Source: Bugula neritina (Eukaryota > Bryozoa > Gymnolaemata > Cheilostomatida > Bugulidae). From it: DNA of 64,000 nucleotides. The DNA is taken from NCBI GenBank assembly GCA_964035545.1, contig OZ037767.1, forward strand, positions 748,680 to 812,679, written 5' to 3'. Of this stretch, positions 51,157-62,285 are shown in pieces. Position 1 is the stretch's first letter. The number at the start of each line of letters is the position of its first letter. The notes below the pieces were generated by a model. That model made no database searches. It saw only the letters and a list, made by a program, of their open reading frames with translations, and had not been told where the DNA came from. The position numbers and the translations under genes are program-made.

Positions 51157-51843
51157 ATTATAAACAATTTACACAATATAATATACCCTCTCCCTTTTCT
51201 ATGTAATGTAAATAATGTACTTACCACTCAGGTGTACTTATATAGTGCCACACACTAACAATGTATAAAAACAGAATAAGTTGTGTAATGTAAATAGTAA
51301 ATACCTTACAACATAATTCAGGTTGTAAACATGTGGACTAGCATGGATTAAACCCTCACACCACAAACTGTAAGATACACTATACCAGTTGAGTCCCACT
51401 TCCTTTTCCTTCCTCCCAGTAGAGTGAGTAGATGCTAAACAATTAGTGACCACATCAAATGATTACATCATTTCACGGTTGATTAGAGATTATTATAATA
51501 ATATTGTTATTTTATTAGCAATGCATTGTGGGTTAATGGAACACCAGTATACAAATCATCAGTGAGCAAAATCTGGAGAAATGATCGGCAACCTAAACAT
51601 AGCATTAGTATTGGGTTCTTAGACTTTTTAGAGTGAGATCAGATCAGGCAAGTGTCCTTTGGCACAATAAAACAGGTTTTGATTTTTCCTCAGGCTGCAG
51701 TTTCAATCACTTTAGAGCAAAATCAGATAAGACTAATGAATTAAACTCGCTATCTATTTCAAACATAAATATAGTCACTTGTGTGCTGTATCTGTGACAG
51801 CATAAACCAGGTCACTGTTGAGGTTTCTACAAAGAGAATAACA

Positions 51844-51892
<49 letters not shown>

Positions 51893-51919
51893 TATATATA
51901 TACACATACATATATATAC

Positions 51920-51952
<33 letters not shown>

Positions 51953-51955
51953 CAC

Positions 51956-52045
<90 letters not shown>

Positions 52046-53044
52046 TAATTTGTTGAAAGTAATTTTTATATTAACTTCACATTTCCACAAATAAGACATG
52101 TAATGTATGAATAGCATATATAGCCGTGAGAATACTAAATGAGTGTGTCAGAGTCATATAATGATGGCTATATTGACTGTGTGCTCTGGCTTATGGCATT
52201 CCGTGGAGCTTTATCACCAGCTATATATCAGTGATCTGCAATTCTTTAGTTAGTCATTAGTTTCACATGTGCTATATGGGATATTTTGATAGGGGTACTG
52301 TTAATTGTTTAGAGGATCCCTGAAAATTGGGAGGGGGCACAGAGTATGTTTGTTGAACCCCTATAACTTCCACCACTGCCTATCACGGTCTTAACTATAG
52401 AAATATTACATTGACAAAAGGAGGTCTTAATGCAATAATCTCAAGACTTGTAAGGTTTTGACTTGTATTTTAGAGTTATGTTCTCACTGTAGCCTGTTGA
52501 AGCAACTTTCCTTGTGTTTCTAATATGCTCTTACTAATCTATGTTGCGTAGTGTTTAGTCAATTAAAGCTTATCTGTCCAAAGAATGTACTCCTAACTTC
52601 TTATAATTCGATAATAAAATAACCAAGAATAACATTTTATTATTTATATGTATATACTATATTTAAATTTGTATCATACACACTATATAATATAAATGCA
52701 AATAAATACAATTGATATAAAATTCTATGCAGCACCTCATGATTAAAATAATTGTGAAAAGTTATTCTAATGATGACTTGGATGATCAGTTGTTATCATA
52801 ACGAAATCTTGTAAACATTGATAGAAATGTAGTTGCACTACTAAAGCTATAGCAAATGAATCTGTAACAACATCGGCATGGTGGGAACTATGCAAATGTT
52901 GACATTAGTTGCAGGGGTTCATGTAGCAGCAGTAGTAAAGCTTTGGTTCTATTGCTCCCCTTTATACTAAAACTTTCAATGTTTTTATATAGTCTAATAT
53001 TAAAGAACTTTGTCTTCCCTACCGTTTGATTCGTACTACCTATA
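51157..53044. other. gene-free stretch upstream of the CD225 array
   Basis: The right end of unit D runs to about 51260, where a noncoding exon donor (exon end 51225) and a TATA-like ctatataagta on the minus strand are seen; the CCAAT block of units A-C is missing. The rest holds a long TA/CA run and AT-rich DNA with no supported gene. Confidence 0.5.
51850..52045. repeat. TA microsatellite with CA interruptions
   Basis: Nearly pure TA for 200 bp with a few tacaca interruptions. Confidence 0.97.
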
Positions 53045-53161
53045 CTTTAATTAATAAAAAATATAGTTTTAGTTTCTTTTCTTTCATCAAAATACGAGAT
53101 TAAAACTAATTTGTGTTCTAGATATGTCTTAAAGTCTACGGCAATACTGCTAGAACCAGAG

Positions 53162-56100
53162 CTAATTGCGGAAGTTGGAGCGCCGTCTACGTTGCCTACG
53201 TTGCCTACTTCTCCGTCTCCTTAGTCGCAGCAGACGTCTGCGATTTGCGATGAATTCATTCAAACGATCTCTAGATATGAGAAGATTGCTAGTAGCTGTA
53301 GACGGTGCTCCAGGGTTTGAAGGCGTCGTTGTGTTCTCTACTATTGAGTTTTTCTGTGGGTTGATTAGGACAGTCACGGATGACCCAGGCTTCTGGGACA
53401 CAAGCGCCTCAGTTCCATTGTAAATCTGACGGTTAAGTTTGCTATCCATGAGTGTACTGCCCATCTTAACAGCAGAATCGAGGCTGTGAGTAGTCGTGTT
53501 GGCGTGTGAGGACGGTGTAGAGGATTTTGTAGAGGGTAGTGTAGAGGATAGTGTAGAGGATAGTGTAGAAGGTGGTGTAGAGGGTAGTGTAGAGGGTAGT
53601 TTAGAGGGTAGAGTAGAGGATGGTGTAGAGGATTGTGTAGAGGGTAGTGTAGAGGATAGTGTAGAGGATAGTGTAGAGGATGGTGTAGAGGGTAGTGTAG
53701 AGGGTAGTGTAGAAGGTGGTGTAGAGGATAGTGTAGAGGGTAGTGTAGAGGATTGTGTAGAGGGTAGTGTAGAGGATAGTGTAGAGGGTGGTGTAGAGGG
53801 TAGTGTAGAGGATAGTGTAGAGGATAGTGTAGAGGATGGTGTAGAGGATAGTGTAGAGGGTGGTGTAGAGGGTAGTGTAGGGGATAGTGTAGAGGATAGT
53901 GTAGAGGATGGTGTAGAGGGTGGTGTAGAGGGTGGTGTAGAGGGTAGTGCAGGGGGTAGTGTAGAGGATAGTATAGAGGATGGTGTAGAGGGTAGCGTAG
54001 AGGGTAGTGTAGAGGATAGTGTAGAAGATTGTGTAGAGGGTAGTGTAGAGGATGGTGTAGAGGGTAGTGTAGAGGATGGTGTAGAGGGTAGTGTAGAGGG
54101 TAGTGTAGAGGATAGTGTAGAGGATGGTGTAGAGGGTAGTGTAGAGGATGGTGTAGAGGGTAGTGTAGAGGGTAGTGTAGAGGATAGTGTAGAGGATGGT
54201 GTAGAGGGTAGTGTAGAGGATGGTGTAGAGGGTAGTGTAGAGGGTAGTGTAGAGGATAGTGTAGAGGGTAGTGTAGAGGGTAGTGTAGAGGATGGTGTAG
54301 AGGGTAGTGTAGAGGGTAGTGTAGAGGATAGTGTAGAGGATGGTGTAGAGGGTAGTGTAGAGGATGGTGTAGAGGGTAGTGTAGAGGATGGTGTAGAGGA
54401 TAGTGTAGAGGGTGGTGTAGAGGGTAGTGTAGAGGATAGTGTAGAGGGTGAAGTAGCAGAATTGCTGGTAGCATTACTTTGAACAGCTGTCATTCCTGTC
54501 AGATCACCTAAAAGAAGTTTGCAGAAAACATGAGCTACAAAAACAATGTGAGCCGAGATTTTAAATCAAAATTTAAAATATAACACTATTCAGTAAGACG
54601 CAGCAGTGATAATACATAGTGCATAAAATTCTATCATGCTGCATAATATGAATAAACTTTTACAAATATATGGGTATGGAAAACTCACTGTTAGGAGGGA
54701 ATAACTCTCCAGTGTATTCTTCATCAAATGTGTCCCATATAACAGACTTGAGTTTACCAAAGTTTCCATTGTTTAACATGACTGAGAAGGCAACACCAAA
54801 CTGTGTCAGCCAATAGTCATTGTCGTTAGCAAATTTTTCTACCTGCAGTCAGGAGAAGAGATTAACTATATAGCAGCTTGTATATAAGTGTGCATATCCA
54901 TACTATATAATATTTATGTATGTTTATAATTAATGTATAATTCATAATTATATATGCTATACTTATATAATACTAGTGTATAAATATAAAAATATATAAT
55001 ATAATTAGATAGATATATTATATTGCAAGTCTTTTAAAATAATATCTATACCAGTGATGGAGTTTTCACCAGTAGGTAAACAATATAAGAAAACAATTTG
55101 ATAAATCTTTAAAACTTTAAAGTGACTGTTATGTAAGAAAAGCTGTTACCTATTAATACAATCATAAAAGCTGAGTGAAAAGTTAAAAGAGCTTGAAAGA
55201 CAAAAACATGGCCTTACAGCTGAAAATGTGGAGCTCTTATCGCAGTTGGCTATCGGGTTGTTATTGCATCCAATGAACCCCGACCCAACATCAAAACCCA
55301 TAAAGAAATCACTGGTTAGCATTACATTGGAACCCGTCTTTCCATGAGACCATATATTGATGTCAACCCTACAAAGAGAATGCAACTCTTAACATTACAG
55401 TCTTATATTCGCAATAAAAGTTCAGCTTTTATAGCTGCGAGCAACTATGGCTACGATTTCAATGAATGTTAGGCTATTGACATATCTGATTACTTATAGG
55501 GAATAATACAAGAGGAAGAACAGACGTGATTTGCCGGTGTCATGGACACCATAAACCCAGCTGTGGAGCATTACACTGTAAGACTCCCAGTCAGTTACAG
55601 GATTTAAGATTAATTCACAGTTTTATTCTAGGAAGCATCTTGTAAAGTAATGGCTAACAGCTGCAGAAATATCCAACTTGTTGATCAACACAACTTCAAC
55701 ACATTCGCATATTGCTGTATTTCACTGCTGGACAATATAGACTGGTTCCTTCTTGAATTTGGAATACAGGAGAGGGGAGGAACTATTCGTATTAGCACTA
55801 GCATTGGGCTTTCAGAGTAGTAGCTCATGTTTGTTTGTTTGTTTGTTTTTTATTTTGTCATAGTCGGGAAAAAATTAATTGAGAAAAAAATAAACAAAAT
55901 GACAGGGCCTATGGCGCAATAGCACTGTAGCTAGTCGGGGCACCGAGCCATGAATGGTTGACAGTTATATAAGATTTTTGTTTAGGTTTTTGGAAGTTTT
56001 AGCAACTTAAAAAAGTATTATTTTTTTATCTGGAAATTTGCCATTAGATGGTCTCTCAGGGCAAGTTTGAAACCAGCCTCCCTCTCCACAGCACGAATAG

Positions 56101-59100
56101 AACTAGGCAATTTATTCCATAGCGACGAACATTGGAATTCCACTCTTCGTTGACCTGCAGCAGTTGATGATGGAGGAGTTTGTAGGCTGAACTCTGAAAA
56201 TCTTGTGGGATAGTTATGTGTGAGATGTGTTAGTTGAGAATAGTAAAGTTTATGTGAGAGCAGTATTAATTTGAATTTGTGTAGAGTGTGAATAGGCATG
56301 ATTGAAGAACTAAGAAACAGTGGTTTAGATGGGGAAAGGTGATGCTTTTTATATATAATTCTCAGTATTTTCTTTTGCAGTAAATGTAGTGGTTCAAGAT
56401 AAATGTTTGCTGCATTACCCCACGATTCTAGGCAATATGTTAATTTAGAATTTACAAAAGAGTTATATATTTGTATTAGAATTTTTCTAGGTAGGTGATT
56501 GGAACATTTACTTATCAAGCCTACTAAGGGCCTTAGGTTTTGACAAAGTTTGCTGCAATGTTGTTGCCAAGAAAGATGTGAATCTATTATAATACCTAAG
56601 AAGGTAGTTGATTTTACTTCCACTAATTTTTTGTTAAACATTTCTAAGGCAAAGCCATTTAAATCTTGTTTATTTTGCGCTGTTTTGATTATCATATAGT
56701 TTGTTTTACTCATATTTACAGTTAATTTATTTTTATTGCACCAATTTTCAATTTTCTTTAATTCACAGTTTATGACGTCCATATTGTTTAATAGATTTTT
56801 TGATTCAAAGAAGAGGTTCGTATCATCGGCAAATAATATAGGGTCTAAATGCATAGTTACATCTGGAAGATCATTTATATAAATTAGGAATAGTGTGGGA
56901 CCAAGTATGGATCCTTGTGGTACTCCACATGTGATATGAATAAAGTCAGAATATGTGTTGTTAATAATAGTAGACTGTTGACGATTGGACAGATAATTTT
57001 TAATTAGCTTCACACTGTGACTTGAAAAGTGGAGCATTTTTAATTTAGCTAATAAGATTTCATGATTTATTGTGTCAAAGGCCTTACTAAAATCGAGGAA
57101 AATTCCAGCTACAGAATTACCATTGTTCATGGCATTTAAAACCTTATTTGTTAGATTAATTAAGGCAATATTTGTGTTTCTATTTCGTCTAAAGCCGTAC
57201 TGCTTATCAGTTAAATAATTTTTGCTTTCTAGAAAATCTACTATTTGCTTATTTAAAATCTTTTCAGCTATCTTACTGAAAACAGGTAGTATAGAAATTG
57301 GGCGGTAATTACTTACATCAGTAGCTATGCCTTTTTTGTGTAGAGGAACAACTTTAGCTTTTTTTAGTTCATTTGGAAAAGCGCCATCATTGATAATTGT
57401 GTTTATAATGTAAGCTAAAGGCTTTGAAAGATGAGATGCAGATATTTTTATTAGGTTGGTGGGAGCTAAATCTAATCCTGCAGCTTTGGCTGGGTTTACA
57501 TCTTTAAGTAAGCTTTCAATGACTGTGCTTTCAATATTTGTAAAGCTAAACTGTTCATCAAGTTTTTTATCTGACTTCTGAGCTGTAAAATCAAAATTGT
57601 CGTCAGTGAATTTCTTTGATAACGTTGTTCCTATGGAAGTAAAGTATTTATTAAAACTGTTTGCTATGTCCTTATTTTCAGTTAGTGTAATATTTTCAGA
57701 TGTTAAACTTTTAGGAGCATTTAATCTCTTTGATCGATTTTTTCCTAGATGTTCGTTTATGACTTTCCAACATTTACTAGAATCTGAAGTATTTTCAAAA
57801 AAAGATTCAAAATATAAAGTCTTGGATCTACGCAAATTCTTCGTAACTAAATTTTTTAGAGTTTTATGTTTAAATTTAAGTTTCAAGTTTAGAGGGGAAT
57901 TTAAGGATTGTCTATAAACATAATCCCTATGTGTCCATAGTATGATCATATTTAGTTGTATGGTAAGTCCAATGTTGACTGAAGCAGGTTGTGGTTTGCT
58001 GGTTGGCTTTGTGTTCAACATTTAACCCATAGCCTAATTTTCAGTCTATTTATTTTCAACAAATAACTTGCAGCTTAAATTGAGAAGTATATAAAATTTA
58101 TTAAATTATAATTAGTAATGTTTTCATTTGAAACTTGTTTTCCTGTTAATTTATATATAGTATTGCAATGAATTATTGAGCATATTTATTCCTTCTATAT
58201 TTGCTCTAAACACTTTTTATACGTGCACTTACATTGTACTCCTTGCAAACTATAATAATATTATATTGCACTAAATTATTTTAATATAATACACTACATT
58301 ATATTCCATTATAAAATGCACTAGTATGTTATATTATAGCATATTAGTAAAATATACTATGATGCAATATATTCTAACATTTTATATTAAATTACACTAA
58401 ACTACTAAAGTACAATACATACTATAATATAATTATAATGATATACATGTATATTATATTATAAAATATTATAATATAATGTAATTATATTATATTATAT
58501 TTAATTATAGTGTATTATAATATAAATGCACTCACCCTGGCCGAGCCCCCTTCCTCCAAGCTAAAGTAGAGTTGATCATATCCTTGTAGTACTGGTTATC
58601 AAATGACGTCTCGTTCTTCACCCAACTTATTCCCAGCCCATGATTCTTCCCCAGCGTGTGAGCTCCTAGATGAAATGTATCGTAATATAGTCATATAATC
58701 ATATAGTATTACAGTAATATGATCATATAGTAATACAGTAATATAGTAATTTAGTAACATATGAAAATATAGTATATAGTAGTTTATTCCCCTTACTCCA
58801 AGTGTCAAGCTATACAGAGTGAATGTATACTACACACAGTGAATGTATACTACACAGAGTGAATGTATACTACACAGAGTGAATGTATACTACACAGAGT
58901 GAATGTATACTACACACAGTGAATGTATACTACACAGAGTGAATGTATACTACACAGAGTGAATGTATACTACACACAGAGTGAATGTATACTACACACA
59001 GTGAATGTATACTACACAGAGTGAATGTATACTAGTATATATCAGATTAAATGATGTAAATATACTACACTAATCACAGGACTATATTTAATTGTCATTT

Positions 59101-62100
59101 CAAGCTCAGTAAGAACCAGGGTGCAATAAATCATGAAAATAGTAACTCGTAAATTGAAATAAATCCTGTAATAAATGTAATGATAATTCTTGGCACGCTT
59201 TTATCATAACATATAATTAGCATAATTTAATATAATCTACTTGTCTGTACTAAGGTAGCATAGAGTTCACGATACAGTCACACAACATGCATGGATGCTA
59301 TTTCAAATCCCATGCATTCTAACTTTTAATTAAAACATGAAAGGGTTAATTTTAATTCATGGATAATATTATAATATTCATAGATGAGCATAAACCGAGG
59401 ACTCTAGATAATATAGTCATTGTTCTGTAAAGTAGCTGTTCAAGCATTTACATTTCATACTTCCTTCCCGTAACTACAAACTATATAATAGTGTAGGTAC
59501 ATTACAATAATATAATTTAGTACCTCTTTTCTAATCTCTTTCACAAACATGTACTCACTCATAAAAATGTCAGAAGTTGCTAAAACCGGCCACATTGTGA
59601 TTTCACCCAATCATATGTCTAGTACTCTGATTTCACCCAATCATGTTTAGGCTAACATAAGCTAAAGTTACCCATTAAGGCAGTGATCTCCAACAAGTTC
59701 ATTCTAAAAGTTCTTCTGATCGTCTCCCTTGGATCACTGTTGGAGCCGGGAAACTGTCTGAACAACCTTGACTCATTGAGGCAGTCTTTACGTCCCCACT
59801 TGAAGTTCATTGGTGGAACACACACCTTCCCAGTGCAGGCTAAATACATACCATATAGTATGTTATATAATAGAATATATAGTATACTACGTTACACACT
59901 TTATAAATTCATAACTGTGCTGTATAGTGGGTTATACGTTCTCATATTGTGCTATTTTATGTATAGCAGAAATTGTAATAACATTACATTTTACATTAAC
60001 AGCAAACTTTTTATACTTAACCAAAGTATTTTTCTGACTTGTGGACTTAACATACCAATTTATATATTCACTGTTACTTAGCCAATAGAATTGAAACCAT
60101 GAAAACTAACTCCAGTCGCTTTGCTTAAACTCAACAACTTTTGTGAGTCTAGAAGATTCTTAGACTATGATAAATATTTTCACATTCCTAGACGACTCAC
60201 GCAGATTATCATTCCATTTCCTTTTTATGAATTCCAAAACACAAACAGTTCATCTTATTAAATAGGTCAACGAGTCAAGGCCATGTCAACTTACAAGTTT
60301 GTTTCGCCGCAACCTCTACAGCTGTGTAGCCGGCCAAAGCATACCAGTCGGCCTTAGACATCATTGGGAATATGAACTCTTTGTACATCAAATCCAGGGG
60401 TGTCTTGTAGAAGTTCAGACCTGTCACAAAGTAAATTGAATAGTAAGTACAGCTAAAATAGTAGATACAGCTAAAAATAGTAAATACAGCTAAAAATAGT
60501 AAGTATAGCTAAAAGGCTGAAAATGGCAACATTTTTGTGACATAGGACTACTCGTTGGCGAAATGGAGTTGCAATGTATAGTTTATAGTATGGGCTGGGT
60601 ACCAGATGATGTGTTGACATGGGATTGGTCACCAGAATAAGTCGCTGCAACTCTTTGGTAGGAGAGATAGACGACACATTATTTGCATCTAATAGAGGGC
60701 CAGTTGACAGACCATATTTAGTAAATACAGCGTGACTACCAAGTATACTCTGTTACTATTATAGTACGTGTATGTTCTAGTTTTATAACTTGCTTCTTAT
60801 TACTGGAATTTTGTTTGACAGAGTAGCAGAGTGGTGGTGGGCGTTATTTGAATTTTGAAGAGGCCATAGCTGTGTTGTGTTGTGTCCTGACGCAAAGCCT
60901 AATCTGAAGCCAAGTAATCACTCTCATTTGAAAAGGGTGCAGACGTCTTATTGACAGGAAACGCTTTCAATCTCTCAGCAAGTCATGGATTCTCATTGAA
61001 CTTAACTTTATATGTTCACTAGTTTACAACTTCCCATACTAAAATCAAAGCTGTACGAAGACTAAACGTCTGCAAGTAGCTCCTAACGTCTGCAAGTAGC
61101 TCCTAACGTCTGCAAGTAGCTCCTAACGTCTGCAAGTAGCTCCTAACGTCTGCAAGTAGCTCCTAACGTCTGGAAGCATTTCCTAAAGTCTGACAGAAGT
61201 TATTATCCATTATGCTATATAAAGTATCAAATATTTCTACTGCCAATAACCTTGTATATCAACAGTTTGGGAAACGATTGAACTTTTTGCCGGGAGATTA
61301 TCTGAACTTAACTATCACAAAATTCTCATTTCCAGGATGATATAGACACCAGACTACAGCTAGGGAGTGGCTATGTGCAGCACAGGCAGGGCTTCAAGTA
61401 ACTACAAAGGTGTGACTTGAGACCAACTGACTGGCTTTCTATTGGGTAATGAGCCCCGAAATACATGCCTTGATGGTGGAGTTGATAAGTTAATTACATG
61501 TGTAAATATCTTAGTAGTTCAGTAGGACTTACAGTTACTATTGACTAAGACTAGTGACTATTGAATAAGTCACTAGGACTAAGAAAACTACCATATCACG
61601 TAATACATAGCACCACGGCTAGACTCTAGAATGTGAAAGCCGCAACTATTTAGACTATTAATTTCCCTTTAAGAAAATTACACTTTGTCTGATCACTAGT
61701 GGCATGTGCCTTGAAGCTAATCATGATAATCTCCCTAAAGGATGCTTCAAGGAGTGCCTTCAGCTGCTTCTTCTGGCAGAGGGGGGGGGGGGTTAAGCAA
61801 CATATCTCACAAGAAACAGTCCAATCCATTAAATTTCTACATTTAAGTTCTTGTTAAATCTGAAGAAGTTAAGAAAATGAAGCTATAAAAAATATGCCAC
61901 GTAATAATGTGCTGAAAGTTTGCTTTTGGATTTTGCCCTACCTGCTATCGATGTTAAATCCACTCCCTTTATTGCCCAATATAGGCTTAAAATATTTATT
62001 CTCTAAAATATTGAGCTTACCAGCATTTGAAGGGTTTCTGGTGTTGAGACAACCATCACAACCGCCGACACAGTCATGGAAAGCCAATCGGATGAAGCCG

Positions 62101-62285
62101 GCATTGAAGGATGTCGTCCCGTTCTCTGTGCGGTTGTTGATCAGCCACTTCAAGTAGGCCTGTGCCTTTATAAAGTCGGATTGTTTGAGGGGTTCAAACT
62201 GCACTGGTGGCTGCTCAGTCGACTGGGCAAACGTCTTGTGGCAGAAAAATGGTAACAGCAGCAGCAGGGCTGGTAGCAGATATAT
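53162..62285 (-). CDS. secreted plant/fungal-type heme peroxidase with mucin-like tail (7 exons seen)
   Basis: Exons 62285-62021 (or from 62269), 60420-60295, 59839-59672, 58665-58536, 55368-55218, 54842-54689 and 54507-53162 join in frame for about 777 residues; the short first exon with the Met is not certain. Order: signal peptide (core LLLLLPFFCHKTFA); distal heme site FIRLAFHDC with catalytic Arg and His (about 63 and 67); CDGCLNTRNPSNAG; proximal heme-ligand motif GAHTLG (His about 186); FDNQYYKDM and LTSDFFM, both typical of class III enzymes. After about residue 330 a Ser/Thr/Pro repeat (PSTLPSTPSST, about 320 residues) and a tail with 16 Arg in the last 26 residues. H2O2-dependent oxidation outside the cell is expected; the substrate is unknown. 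Exon 5 lies beyond a LINE-bearing 3.2-kb intron. An ATTAAA about 115 bases past the stop may be the poly(A) signal. Confidence 0.9.
53496..54460 (-). repeat. 15-bp coding minisatellite in the peroxidase tail
   Basis: About 63 units of 15 bp (TCTACACTACCCTCT type) encoding five-residue S-T-(L/P)-(P/S)-S repeats. There is no frameshift through the whole array, and variation is mostly Leu/Pro and Pro/Ser at two fixed positions. The array is also free of stops in two other frames, which produces spurious long open frames. Confidence 0.97.
55829..58021 (-). mobile_element. LINE (CR1/jockey-type) reverse transcriptase, 5'-truncated
   Basis: One uninterrupted minus-strand frame (58021-56018, 667 codons) encodes a non-LTR reverse transcriptase: NYRPISILP (about 238), FLDFSKAFD (motif A, about 308), GVPQGSILGP (motif B, about 366), FADD catalytic motif (about 397) and TTFLGIIID. 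The C-terminus has the LWNKLPSSIR-type end common in CR1/jockey-group LINEs. The endonuclease is missing, so this is a 5'-truncated copy. A 3' UTR of about 170 bases with hairpin-forming GC segments ends in (AAAC)n at 55829-55847, a microsatellite tail typical of this group. It lies in a peroxidase intron, same strand. No stop or frameshift is seen, which suggests a recent arrival. The exact 5' junction was not found. Confidence 0.92.
58030..58535. other. AT-rich intron sequence
   Basis: Peroxidase intron between the LINE and exon 4 (58536). It is mostly tatattata simple sequence, with nothing coding. Confidence 0.7.
58812..59032. repeat. 20-bp minisatellite, about 11 copies
   Basis: Units of gtgaatgtatactacacaga (acaca variants) in the peroxidase intron between exons 3 and 4. 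Confidence 0.95.
61062..61172. repeat. 20-bp x 5 tandem repeat
   Basis: Perfect copies of aacgtctgcaagtagctcct, then one degenerate copy, in the first long peroxidase intron. Confidence 0.95.

Noticed and set aside
53374-54482. Long open frames reading LHYPLHYP (minus) and VEDSVEGS (plus) across the peroxidase tail
   Set aside because: They are other-frame readings of the 15-bp coding minisatellite, whose unit has no stop in these frames. Only the S-T-P frame joins to the peroxidase exons.
59683-60081. 132-codon plus-strand frame
   Set aside because: Its first third is antisense to peroxidase exon 3 and the rest is AT-rich intron sequence.
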